The notes under the pieces are model-generated. The model worked only from the letters and a program-made list of their open reading frames with translations. It searched no databases and was not told the DNA's origin. DNA of 64,000 nt from Zygnema cylindricum. Lineage: Eukaryota; Streptophyta; Zygnematophyceae; Zygnematales; Zygnemataceae. The translations under genes and the position numbers were made by a program. Below are positions 22,183 to 33,441 of the stretch, piece by piece (the first letter of the stretch is position 1; the number at the start of each line of letters is the position of its first letter). Location: contig JBBHKE010001096.1 in the NCBI GenBank assembly GCA_037447655.1, positions 1 to 64,000 of the forward strand. The letters run 5' to 3'.

Positions 22183-23609
22183 CATCACAACGAGTCTCTT
22201 TCACTCTCTAACGACGACGATGATGATCTATTTGCTATGGCGGCAACGATGGAGGGCGCGAAACACAATGGGTGGATAATGGATACGGGAGCGTCGGCCC
22301 ACATGTGCTGGAACAAGGCAGTTTTCAAAAATCTGAAATCAACACCACAGAAAAATATCTACTATGCAAGTGGAATGAGTGTGCAAACACGGGCTGTAGG
22401 TGATGTCTCCTTCCTAGTTGATGTAAAGGGCAAGGCAGTTGAGAGAACTCTTCATAATGTTCTCTATGTCCCACATTTTAAGAAAAAATTGTTCTCAACT
22501 TCTTTAGTAGAAAGTAAAGGGTTTGAGGTTAATCTGAAACATGGCAGGCATGTTGTTAGCAAAAATGGGAAAATTGCAGTTACAGGAACAAGAGATGCCA
22601 TCAAAATGTATCGAATGGATATGCCCGATAATAAAGAAAATGATGTTTTGTATTCTGGTGCATTATCCTCATATGAGCTGTGGCATAAAAAGTTAGGCCA
22701 TGTGAATTATGATAGTATGAAAAAGATGGTCACTGCTGGTAAAATAGAAGGAGTCACTTTGTCAAACCAGTCACCTAAAACATGTGATGGATGTGCACTA
22801 GGAAAAATACACAGATTAGCGTTTCCTCAAGAGTCTGAACATAGGTCTACGAAACTTTTGCAACTCATTCATTTTGATGTTTTCGGCCCTTCAAAGGTAC
22901 CATCTGCCGGGGGGGTGAAATATATGGTTACGTTTACAGATGATTTTTTTGAGGTTTACTAAGGTCTACTTCATGAAAGAAAAGAGTGAAGTCTTCACTC
23001 ATTTTCAACACTACAAAGCGTGGGCAGAGAAACTACACGGTCTGCCAATTTTGGAGCTCAGATCGGACAATGGCGGGGAATATACGTCAAAAGAGTTTGA
23101 AAACTTCTTACTCAAGGAAGGTATAAGTCACAAATTGACTGTCCCATACTCTCCGGAACAGAATGGGGTCTCAGAAAGACTAAATAGAACTATCACAGAA
23201 AAGCTCTAGGTCCATGCTTGCGAATAAGGACGTAGATCCGAAATTCTGGGCTGAAGCATTAAATTGTGCAGTTTATATCAAAAATAGGATAGGTTCCGGA
23301 TCGGTAGAAACCACTCCCTATGAGATCTGGAAGGGTAGAAAACCGGATGTTAGTCATTTCAAGATTTTTGGAAGTAAATGCTTTATTTTGGATACGTCTA
23401 ATGATAGATGGAAAATGGAACTTAAGGGATTGTCAAGCATTCTGTTAAGATACGATGATCACTCTAAAGGTTATACAGTCTTTATTTTTGAAAAACAGAA
23501 AATCATTGTAGCAAGGAACATCGTTGTCAAAGATGAACTAGACTCGATAGACTTATTTAAAATGACAGAGCAGCAGAAGCAGCAAAAAGTACAAGAATAT
23601 GTCATTTAA
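22183..23609 (+). pseudogene. C2 protease and integrase (broken)
   Basis: Protease active site IMDTGASAHMCWN at about 22278. Pre-integrase LWHKKLGHVNYDSMKK and zinc residues in CDGCALGKIHRLAFP near 22785 follow. The catalytic core has IHFDVFGPSKVPSAGG, RSDNGGEYTSKEFENF (near 23065) and YSPEQNGVSERLNRTI (near 23150), i.e. D, D, E present. The frame shifts near 22950, and a TAG at about 23207-23209 interrupts the core before LANKDVDPKFWAEALNC. The copia-type GKP-like C-terminal domain ends at 23609. Confidence 0.85.
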
Positions 23610-23936
23610 GATAGTATCCATAATATTGTCCCACATATGCAAAATTCACCAGTGGTACCACCGGAGTCGGAACATAATCGGGTTCCACAACAAGTTCGTT
23701 TCGAAGCGCAACAAGAGCAGCCACTGCATACGGATCGCAACCACCGCAACAAGCGCAACGCACGCGATTCGACAATTTCAGCCTCATAATTTCCGGGGGG
23801 AAGAAGATCCAGTAGCCATCTGCAAGCAAGTTCTCACTTTGCCTACTCGCCAGCCTCAGGGGAGCCTCCGACCATCCGAGAAGCCTTCTCATCACTCTGC
23901 CTACTCGCTAGCCTCAGGAGAGCCTCCGACCATCCA

Positions 23937-25473
23937 AGAAGCCTTCTCATCACCGGAGCGGAATCACTTAATCGAGGCGGCAAACGATGAAATGAAGTCC
24001 ATCATGGAGGCTCAGACATGGGAGCTACTGGACCTTCCTCCAGATCGAAAAGCGATCAGCAACAAAAGGGTATTCAAGGTGAATTTAAATCCAGATAATA
24101 CCATTGAACGATACAAGGCTAGACTTGTGGCAAAGGGTTATAATCAAAAGCAAAGAATTGACTTTGAAGAAACTTTTTCTTCTGTTGTAAGATTTCTAGC
24201 TGCTATACAAGATATGGAAATACATCAGATGGATGTAAAGACGGCCTTTTTGCATAGAGAACTAGAGGAGACCATTTACATGCAGCAACCCGAAATGTAT
24301 GCAGAACCAGGAAAAGAGCACTTACTATGTAAACTGCTAAAATCATTGTACGGCCTAAAACAGGCCCCGAAGCAATGGAATCTAAAACTTGATGAATTCT
24401 TAACTGGTCTAGGTTTTAAAACGAAAAGCTCTGATCACTCTGTCTATGTTCTAAAGGGTGAGGATGGAATAGCATATGTAGCGGTATACGTAGATGATCT
24501 ACTATTAGTTAGCAAATCAATGGCTGAAATTAACAAAATTAAATATGCTTTTAAAATCACGGTTCGAGATGAAAGACCTCGGTGAGGCAAAATATATTTT
24601 GGGTATTTAGGTAGAGAGGGACAGGAAAAACAAATTAATAAAATTGACTCAAAAAGAGGCTATTGGAAACATGTTAGATGAATATGGAATGCAGGGGGCA
24701 AAAGGATGTGTAACACCAATGGAGTTTCGGCATAAGTTAGAGGGGGAAGAAACAGAACCGGGTGTTATTGTCAGTGAAATTTTTGAGTCAGGGAGGATGA
24801 TCCTATAACACTGATACCTTACACACAAATAGTGGGAAGTTTAATTTATTTCATGAACCGTACCCGTCCAGATATTGCTGCAGCAGTTAGGGTTCTGAGC
24901 AGAAGTCTAGAGAATCCGAGAAAATCTGACCGTGATGCAGCAAGAAGAGTTTTAAGATACTTGGTAGCAACCAAAGACCTCAAACTCACACTAGGCGGAG
25001 GAGAAATGAAGCTGCAAACATGGAGTGATGCGAGCTATGGCGACATGCCAAGTCGAAAATCCACCACGGGATTCGTTCTGCAAATTGGGAACGGGACTTG
25101 CTGTTAGAGCAAAAAACTTCAAAAGGTAACAGCACAATCGACGATGGAGTCAAGATATATGGCAGCAAGCTCGGCCCTCAAATAACTCTTATGGGTGAAA
25201 TCCATGTTGCAATAATTGAGATACATGCAGTTTGGTCCACAGGTGATCTGGTGTGATAACCAGGTTGCCATTGCCATTGCTTCTAACCCAAGTCACCGCT
25301 TCAAAAGTAAGCAAATGGATGTAAGATTACACTTTGTAAGGGAAAAAGTGTTCTCTAGAGTGATTAAATTATGCTATTTGCCAGATGCAAAAATGGTTGT
25401 TGATATGCTCACTAAAGCCCTTGCTGCTCCTAAGGTGAAGTATTGCAAGGACGCAGTGGGATTAAGTGCATAG
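23937..25473 (+). pseudogene. C2 reverse transcriptase and RNase H (broken)
   Basis: RT motifs in order: LNPDNTIERYKARLVAKGYN, HQMDVKTAFLHRELEE, YGLKQAPKQWNLKLDEFL and YVDDLLLVS near 24490, so the catalytic Asp pair is intact. Compared with C3, about seven residues are missing between VVRF and LAAIQ (near 24193). After a frameshift at 24585 come SLIYFMNRTRPDIAAAV (24832 on) and RNase H with WSDASYGDMPSRKSTTGFVL, CDNQVAIAIASNP and KQMDVRLHFVREKV, ending at 25473. A TAG breaks the RNase H near 25106. Confidence 0.87.
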
Positions 25474-25634
25474 CTGAGTTGCTGCACTGCTATACTGCCA
25501 TGCTGCGCTAGTCCAATAACGAGGATGTAGTGGGACTAGGTGACTTGCTAAATTGCTACGTTGCTATGCTGTGATGCTGCACTAGTTCGACATCGAAGCT
25601 GCGCTGGCATACTGAGTCTAAAGCTTTAGGGGAG

Positions 25635-26606
25635 TGTTGTTTTTGGAAAGCTTTAAGTCTCAGCAAATTTATGGGACGGCGGAAAAATAGATCTATATGG
25701 ACACGCGTCGTCACTTGAAGCACAGTGCGGGTTTTTTGAATGGTACCGACAACGCAGCTGCAACGCAGATGGAACAAGCTGCGGTTATTTTTTATATGGT
25801 CTGTACGAACGAACGCAGCCTGCGACACAACGGGGCAAACGCAACTGCTGATATTTTGGTGTAGGACAACGCAGTTGCTACGAAACAAGACAAATGCAAC
25901 TGCGGCTGTTTCTGGTATGAGACTGCGTAGCTGCTACGAAGCCGCATATATTTGAATGTGATCATGATTTGGACTGCGCTGCTACGGTTGATATGATTCA
26001 AGTCAACGGACGAGATTCATAAGAGAATAATTAAGTGACTCGCTAACAGATGTTCTACAACAGCTGGATGGACATACCCAATCAAGTGTCACTAAACCAC
26101 GCGACAAGTATTTGAACAAATCACCTGTATAGGATTCTCAGTAATATTGATTGTACAGTGATAGATTAGTTTTTGCGTGATCAGTAGCACTTAGACCTTA
26201 GTGGCAGTTTAGTTCTTTTGGACGTATCTTTTAGGAACACTTGTATCGGAGGTACAGCACTATGTAGTAGGACAACTGAGTGAAGAGTATAAGACTTAGG
26301 ACGTAGAACATTTTATGTATCCACATTTCCAGACTGTGTAATCTGCAGACTGTTTTTGGAAAACTTTTGAGTTGCATATCTTAGTGTATGTTGGATCAAT
26401 TGAGTTAAAACTTTGGGAGTTGTCAGTCTTTGTGGTATTCTATAATGTGGTATAGCTTGAAGAAGTTTGGTTCATTCTATCAGATTTGTTGAGCTGTAGA
26501 AAACAGTTGTTTGATAGGATTCTTGATAAGCTAATGTGAGTGAGATTATGTCTACTTCCACTACTACTGTTGATGCTCCACCTGCTCCAGTGGTCGTAGA
26601 ACAACA
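25635..26606 (+). repeat. C2 3' LTR
   Basis: 972 bp, very similar to the 5' LTR including the Gag N-terminal codons (STSTTTVDAPPAPVVVEQ), which are non-functional in this position. It is followed by GATTT and the resumed G1 protease. Confidence 0.88.
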
Positions 26607-26778
26607 GATTTAGGTGCTACACATAATTTTATTTCACATAAGTTTGTTGAGGATAATAAAATTCCTACAGTCATAAGGGAAAAACCTTTACATGTTCAGG
26701 TGACAAATGGTAATAATTCCACATTAGATTTACAAACTGACACAATTGAAGTTGATATCCAAGGTCATAAAATGAAAG
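26607..26778 (+). pseudogene. G1 aspartic protease, 3' fragment
   Basis: It resumes as LGATHNFISHKFVEDNKIPT, the part after the active site of a gypsy protease of the DSGATHNFIS type; the Ser codon was changed by the C2 target duplication. It runs on through TLDLQTDTIEVDIQGHKMK and ends where the TGTTCCATCA end of the adjacent MITE starts. Confidence 0.75.
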
Positions 26779-28200
26779 TTGTGTGTTCCATCACGAAGTG
26801 TCTGTAAACCACGTGTTCTAAATTGAATGGCGCCACGCAAGCTACGTCTGATATTGAATATCTTTAAGATTTTTAGCACCAACAAACTTAACTTCAAATC
26901 TTCACTTGCGTACCATGTACCATGTAAGTAATCATATGACATAACTTTTATACTTTTTGCTAGTGTTGTGTATCGGTAAAAAAAATTATCACGATAACAC
27001 CGATATCGATAGTTATCGGTAATCGAACGGTGAGAGGTCTCGATATATCGGTCTGAGACCAACAAATTCCATATCGACGATAACTTAAATAGAAAATAGT
27101 ATGCATACAATACTATTTTATAACATACTGTATTATATCCTTGTCTTTATATAGCATGGCATGCCACGTATAAGATTCTGTTCCGTCTCTGTTAACTGCA
27201 TTTTATCACGGACAGCGCAGCACATAAACATTGGTCAGATAACTAAATATAAATTTTACGGCAACTAACGAAATTGAACCGACAAACTGGTGAATATGGT
27301 ACGGTAAAAGGACGGCGAACACAAAGTACAACGGACGTAAAATAACATAATGCGCGCCGCCGGAATCGAACGGACGACTTGGAATGAGAAGATACAAGCG
27401 GACGGCCAGCGTGAGGTCCGACATCTTGGAATGGCTCTTTTGGCAGCTTATGCCAAAAAAGCCAACAAATTGACACATGACAGGTCCTAAGTGGATCCCA
27501 AGGAAAAAATGGACAAAGCCATGGCGTCGGATGTGAAAGGTACATCGTTTTTGCTGGATCCGTACCTAAACCGTACAAATCTCATGGCGGCTACTGTACT
27601 TTATGTGCTTGTACAACTGTACAATATAGTAATCTGATTGGTAGACACCTCCTTGAGGTACGTTGGCAGATACAGTCTACGTATCTTACAAGTTTCTCCG
27701 GTGTGGTGAACCGTGTGAACTTGCAGTTCACCGTGCGAAATTTGCCTTAAGTTCACCACTGACAAGATACCTACCGGGTATCTGGTTAGGGTTCACCCGT
27801 TTAGGGTTTTTTAGGGTGTGGTTTGGTGTTTTTTATTATAAAAAAAACACAAAATAATATAAAACCCTAAACATTTATATACATTTTTACGTCTGCGCGG
27901 CGCGGCGCGTCGTAAAACGAAAAGATAATGGGGGGCCGATGTGGATCTCTCAGAATGTGCGAATCCGACCTCGGAGGTTCACATAGCCTCGAAAAACGGA
28001 AGATTCAGAGAAAAATGAAGCGAACGCCTCGCGGATGAACATCCGACGGTCAGTATTACCTCCCAGACCTTCGGAGAGTGTTGGCAAGATCCTCTATAAT
28101 GTTGTTTCGCTTATAAAAACAAAACAAACGGTACGGTTTGGTATAGAGATTCGCGGATTTCTGTAAACTACCCCACTTTTCGACTGATGGAACTTGACCC
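26778..28200. mobile_element. PIF/Harbinger-like MITE (M5) with internal insertion
   Basis: The left part (26781-26960: TGTTCCATCA, GTAAACCACGTGTTCTAAATT, CACTTGCGTACCATG) and right part (27990-28200: AGAGAAAAATGAAGCGAACG, TTTTCGACTGATGGAACTTGACCC) match the two ends of M4. About 1 kb of unrelated DNA between them (26962-27990) begins TAGTGTTGTGTATCGGTAAA and holds CGATATATCGG palindromes, suggesting a nested hAT-like insertion. The left edge is uncertain. Confidence 0.55.
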
Positions 28201-29110
28201 TGAGTTGCACATCCATAGATAGGGAATTGAATGGGCATCGAAATGGCCGGAAGAAAAAAACTATCGGATAAACTGAGTTCGAAGGGGCTAATGGGGGTAA
28301 AACGGTCTTAACGGCCGAAAATTAAAAGAACCTAATTCGTTGTACCATTTTATGCATTAAAGAACAATTGTCTTACCCGCGTCCGCAGATTTTTGATTGG
28401 TCCGCTCTCTGCCAATAGATTTCCTTTTCCGTGAAATTACCGATTTTTGTCGTCCCCAACGCTCGTAAAGAAAATATCCTGCCGCTCGGTACGGACGCTA
28501 GACGTCAGAATAATGAGGTCAGCGCTGACGTTTCTGTGCGGGATGTATATGTGAAAACAGATACTATATGCATTTAATATGGGCAAGTACGTTAATGACT
28601 AAATGTTTTTGTTTGCACTGAATAGAGATCGTAAAACGCCTGCTTTAAAACTATGGTTCGTACGTCCAGTAGAAAATCCTGAATTTTGTCGCTATCGAAA
28701 GCCACAGATCTTCAGCAGTTGTAGCAGATGCCGACAGGAAGGAGTGCGTGTTCACGTGGGCTCCGTGATCTCCCCCGGCTGCCACTGTCGGACGCAGCCG
28801 ACCTTAAAAGTCACGCTGGAGCCACGTGGCAGTCATGCTGGCATTAGCAGGCCGTCCCTGGGCAGGTTTGACGCTCTGGACAGTTCCCTAAGTCAAAGAA
28901 CTTGGCGGAGACGTTCCAGCTTTTCCTGCCGTAGCGCGCGTGCGCACTCGCGTGTCCGTACGGATTTGGACAGCTTCGTATTGGTGTCAAAACGGAGTTC
29001 GCACCAGCCGCGTCAGTGACATCGTCTACTTGCCGAATCTCTCGAATGTCTCCATGCATTAAAAACTGTCAAACTTCTTCGTAAACGACGGCGTACCTCC
29101 TCGCGACAAC
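28201..29110. other. Unassigned region between MITEs
   Basis: No gene is supported. A relatively GC-rich stretch (28730-29020) is open on both strands but shows no domain, and its composition explains the openness. Confidence 0.4.
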
Positions 29111-29113
29111 TTA

Positions 29114-29891
29114 GGGTATGTCCCCATGTGCATAAGTAAGGGTTTTTTTCTGTCGTTTTCCTGTAAAACTTAGCGCCGTATTGCCTAAGTTGCAACCGTA
29201 CAAAGGAATCGAAAATTTGTAGAGTACAATTTACGTCATCCTCGAATTTAGGATGTATGATAATTTGTCGTCTCGTGTTTTTCGGCACACTTCCACGACA
29301 AAAAACGACATCTTCAACCTTACATTTAAAACACATGCGCGATGTGTTTTAAAACTAGGTATTTTCCGATAAACAAATAAGAACATATTATTCGCACGTG
29401 CCGTAATTTTCGAAAATTTTCTTACGATTTCCAAGGACAAATAAAAGTACAGAATTCGTTATGTTTTGTCCGTTTGCGTTGGAATACGAGAAAGAAATGT
29501 ACATAATTTGTTTGGTTTTGTCCGTTTTCGTCCAGTACGGATTTTTTTTGCACGGGTCTTCAAATTCCATTGCCATTTCACGTCGACCGTTAGGAGACGC
29601 AAAGGCAAAGCGCCTCGTCATCAACCGTGAAACGGCATAGGTAGGAAGGCGGTATGTCTACAATGTCACGGTAAGACATGCAATGTCACAAACAGTTCCA
29701 AAAAATAACGTGCGACCACAGATTGTAGACGTTGACAATCGTCACAGGTATTGTCGACGTATTCAATTGTCACAAGCGTAAGTTACAATTTCGTCCTTAC
29801 AGACATAGGGACACTTGAAAACCGGGTCCGGCGAATCCGCGCTAAAATACAAAGTAAGTTCGCTAAGTTACAAGTACATGGGGACATACCC
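29114..29891. mobile_element. GGGTATGTCCCCATGT-TIR MITE (M9), TSD TTA
   Basis: GGGTATGTCCCCATGT at the left and ACATGGGGACATACCC at the right are perfect 16-bp TIRs flanked by TTA (29111-29113, 29892-29894). It is 778 bp and PIF/Harbinger-like by TSD. A further end (TTAGGGTATGTGCCCATGTA) begins directly at 29892, probably a truncated relative. It is non-coding. Confidence 0.8.
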
Positions 29892-29894
29892 TTA

Positions 29895-30217
29895 GGGTAT
29901 GTGCCCATGTATAAAAGTACCGATTTTTTAGTATATCTTCCATCAAAGATTTTCCCGCGGCTTCCGCTGGTTTTGCATCTATGCTGGCGGAAGGCACATG
30001 GCCTCTGCCACGTGTAGCCACATAATCGCGCGTTCGTCGCGGATATTAATTTACTTTTCAACGAGACGCAATGCTATACGTTAGGCTCCTAAAGTTGAAC
30101 TCTTTCAGGTCACTTGTTGCAAACTGGAATGTTTTACCGACGACGTATCCAATTTTGCATCCGACGGTCAGGGTTTACCCCCATAAACTTGGAGAATGAC
30201 ATCGGTCATCCAGTAAC
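29895..30217. other. Truncated MITE end and unassigned DNA
   Basis: It starts GGGTATGTGCCCATGTAT, a left TIR of the M9/M12 type, but no matching right end is found nearby. The rest shows no recognisable feature. Confidence 0.4.
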
Positions 30218-30220
30218 TTA

Positions 30221-30965
30221 GGGTAACATTCCATTAGGCCGTCCCAGGAAAGGTATGGACTAGTCTAGTGACAGCGTTTACTGGAAGGCCGCTCCATTAT
30301 GTCGGGCCAGTAACAAACCTCCCTCAATTATGATTGGCGCCACATAGGTTAGAGTCCAGATTCTAAAAATCTTAAAGAAATCTACAAACGGAATATCTGT
30401 ACGAAATATCTGTACGACCGGAGGTAGTTAATGATTCGTACATTAATGTTTTCGGCCAGATTTTGATTTTGAAAATGGAAATCAAAATTTTGAAACGGAA
30501 TTGCAAAAGGACGAGGCAAACTTTGAAGGTCGCGGCAAACTTTGAATGTCGGTGGATGTCAGACGGAGCGTGCGAGGATATTTTCAACCTGACCTGCATT
30601 CAGCGTGGCAGGCGGCACATGGCCTGTACGACGTGCACGCCTGTGATCGCTTGTTCAAAGTAGATTTTTTTTTTTTTTTTCACGTGTACCAATGGTAATG
30701 AATGGCAATCATCCAGTGGGCCCAAACTCTCCTCGCGAGGAAAGTTGGGGCCCACTGGATGATGTGCGCGATTGCTTCTCGGATCTCAAAAAATGAAACA
30801 TCCAACGGTCAAGAATTACGCCTACATCATTGGAGCTTCCCGACAGCTTTCCAGTAACGATGTTTCGTCTGAATTTTTTTTTTATGGTACGGCTATGTAC
30901 GACGGTGTACGGAACGTACGGCGTCCCGTAACGAACCCCACTTTTCGTCTAATGGAATGTTACCC
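30221..30965. mobile_element. PIF/Harbinger-like MITE (M7) with 50-bp central palindrome, TSD TTA
   Basis: Termini GGGTAACATTCCATTAG and TAATGGAATGTTACCC are inverted repeats flanked by TTA (30218-30220, 30966-30968); 745 bp. Positions 30711-30760 form a near-perfect palindrome with 25-bp arms (ATCCAGTGGGCCC...CTCG|CGAGG...GGGCCCACTGGAT, two mismatches). Homologous in inverted orientation to M8. Non-coding. Confidence 0.8.
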
Positions 30966-31140
30966 TTAGTTTTTCTGACAGAAAAAATAATTTGGTACGG
31001 CATTGTCTGAAACAGAACGTCAGGCAGTAAATAACCACATTTTTATATTTCAACCCTAAATATAACTTCACCCTAACTCAAAAAACAAATTCCGTTAATA
31101 TTGGAACTGTTTAAACTAGCGTTAATTACTCTAATGCCGA
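30966..31140. other. Short AT-rich spacer
   Basis: No feature recognised apart from the TTA duplication of M7 at its left edge. Confidence 0.4.
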
Positions 31141-31686
31141 ATATTTTTTAAAACTAGGTATTTTCGATAAACAAATAGGAACATATATTCGCACGTGCCG
31201 TAATTTTCGAAAATTTTCATACGATTTCCAAGGACAAAGAAAAGTACAGAATTCGCTATGTTTTGTCCGTTTGCGATCGAATAAGACAACTAAAAGTACA
31301 AATTTTGTTTAGTTTTATCTGTTTTCGTCCAGTACGGATTTGTTTTTGCAGGGGTCTTCAAATTCCGATGCGATTTCACGTCGACCGGATAGGAGACGCG
31401 AAGGCAAAGCGCATCTTCTTCAAGCGTGAAACGGCACAGGCTGGAAGGCGGTACGTCTACAATGTCACGGTAAGACATGCGACGTCACAAGCAGTTCCAA
31501 AAAATAACGTGCGACCACAAATTGTAGACGTTGACAACCGTCACAGGTATTGATGACGTATACAATCGTCACAAGCGTAAGCTACGATTTCGTCCTTACA
31601 TAGGGACACTTGAAAACCGGGTCCGGCGGATCCGCGCTAAAATACAAAGTAAGTTCGCTAAGTTACAGGTACATGGGGACATACCC
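31141..31686. mobile_element. 5'-truncated copy of the M9 MITE (M10)
   Basis: Matches M9 from its internal AAACTAGGTATTTTC to the right terminus ACATGGGGACATACCC, followed by TTA (31687-31689). The left about 225 bp are missing. Internal differences show it is an independent, diverged copy. Confidence 0.7.
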
Positions 31687-31689
31687 TTA

Positions 31690-32437
31690 CGCCTCCTAGT
31701 CGAGCTTGTCCGTCGGTCCGTACGCCATGCGTGTACTGCATCTCACGCCCTCACTACTTCCATTTGACTTTTTGAAGTCCTTTAACTTAACCGCCACGCC
31801 CGTCCAAGTCCTCGTACCGCTGTTTCCACCACGTCAGTACGCCTGGTAGGATTTCTGCTGTCTTTTTATGCCACGTAGACTCATTTCCTACTACCGACCT
31901 GCTGAACTGGCTGGCCGCGGCCGAGCGAAGCGCAACACTGCCACGTGCTAGATCTCATCTTCCGGATGGTGGCAGTTTCTGACCGCCCTGCGAAGTAAAT
32001 ATCGTGCGACGTGTACGTGCGACCTTGCCAAAATATCCGTACCTTTCCCTATAGAGGGCGTCGTCGCCCCGAGGCCCGAGCCGCGCGAATCCACCGCACG
32101 CTCTCGGGCTGCTCCTCCCACGGCCGCAGGAAAGCGCACGAGACGTCACGGACGGCCCTCGGTCCGTACGACAGCTCCTTGGTTCGGACGCCGGAACGCC
32201 CATTCTTGCTTCTCACGTGCGAAACGAAACCCACCGAGGAGAAAGCGACTGCCTCGCGCCTGCCACGTGTCTATCACATCGCACGCGCTGCCACGTGTCG
32301 TCGTCTCATGGCTCCTCATCCGCCTCCCGCTCTCAAGCTTTCTCCAGCGCACAACAGGTTCCTTCCGCGCATCCTCTCTGCCTCTGCAGCTTCTGTTGAA
32401 TTCACCTGAAAGTCCTGTCCATTTCACCTGGGATTTG
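31690..32437 (+). other. GC-rich upstream region of gene B
   Basis: This non-repetitive, GC-rich DNA has many CCACGTGTC and related ACGT-core motifs (for example 31941, 32262, 32291). It probably holds the promoter and 5' leader of gene B. Whether an additional 5' exon lies here, as proposed for gene A, cannot be decided. Confidence 0.4.
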
Positions 32438-33408
32438 ATGGATTCTCCTGCCTCTCCCCATAACCAGTCTGCTGTCGTTTCTGCCAGGTGTCCGCCGCAA
32501 AAACGGCCACGTGTCCCCAAAATGCAAACTCTCGTGGACGCCCTCTCCCTCGCCTGGATCCACAGTGGCTCTCCGTCTTCCAACGCTGCCACGTCAGCGA
32601 GTACTTCCTGCCACGTCAGCATTCCTTCCTGCCATGGCAGTAATTCCGCCTGCCACGTCAGCAGGAAACTTTCCTGCCACCGACCGAAAGCCAGCCACGG
32701 AGACGCCAGCCTGTACTTTTCCACACGTGTGAAGAACGAGCCGAAGCCGCCTCTGATTGGCTCGCAGAAGTCGGCTTTCAAAGTGCCTCGCCCGGTGGAA
32801 AATTTCGCTAGGAGAAGCAAAGCGAAGGAGGGGGGGGGAGAAGGGAGGGAAAATCTTAAGAAAGAGGGACTCTTTTTGTCGCTTTCTGTGGAATCAAGTT
32901 CTGCGACAAAAAATAACGTGGGAAATGAAATTGGGGTTAAGGGGAAAACGGAAAAGGACAAAAGAGATGAAGAGGAGGGAGCCATGGAGGCCGATCTTTG
33001 TTGCCACGAGAGACTGAGTGTCGAACCAGAAGAGACAAAAACTGGAATAGGAGAGGGGCTTCTGAAGGAGACACGTGGCAGGAGAGAAATTCCAGACCTT
33101 AACATGGTCCCTGAAACTCCTCGGAGTGACGTCACATATGCTGACATCCCACACACTGATGTCACACATGCTGACGTCAGAGGTGCTGATGTCAGAGGTA
33201 TTGGCGTCAGAGATGCTGATGTCAGCAACGCTGATGTCAAGCATGCTGACGTCAGGTCAGAGGAGTGCAACATCAGCACGAAGGTTCAGATGGGAGAAGG
33301 ATGTTTTGAAATTTACGCCCTCGTTCCAGGTGGGTACAAATGGGGTGGAAGAGGTGGGAGTCGCAGGATGTTTTTCCAGTTTTGGGTATCAACTCTTTTT
33401 GTTTTAAG

Positions 33409-33441
<33 letters not shown>

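Larger units (their letters stand above)
20348..26606 (+). mobile_element. Ty1/copia retrotransposon C2, inserted in G1 protease
   Basis: LTRs at 20348-21324 and 25635-26606 begin TGTTGTTTTTGG and end GTAGAACAACA. The flanks are GATTC (20343-20347) and GATTT (26607-26611), a 5-bp duplication with one later substitution. Gag, protease, integrase, RT and RNase H follow in copia order, with a polypurine tract TTTAGGGGAG at 25625-25634. There are several frame breaks. It is a different copia family from C1, C3 and C4. Confidence 0.9.
17229..26778 (+). mobile_element. Ty3/gypsy-like element G1, truncated and split by C2
   Basis: 5' LTR, primer site and Gag (18775-20028) with three zinc knuckles are followed by a protease whose codons are interrupted at 20347 by the copia insertion C2 and resume at 26607. 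Sequence is lost after about 26778, where a Harbinger-like MITE begins. No RT, RNase H or integrase of G1 remains in the window. Confidence 0.75.

Noticed and set aside
27770-27890. Interstitial telomere (TTTAGGG)
   Set aside because: Only a few isolated TTTAGGG/CCCTAAA words, not a tandem array.
28603-29019. 138-codon frame in GC-rich DNA
   Set aside because: Open on both strands, no domain, no splice or homology support; left as unassigned.
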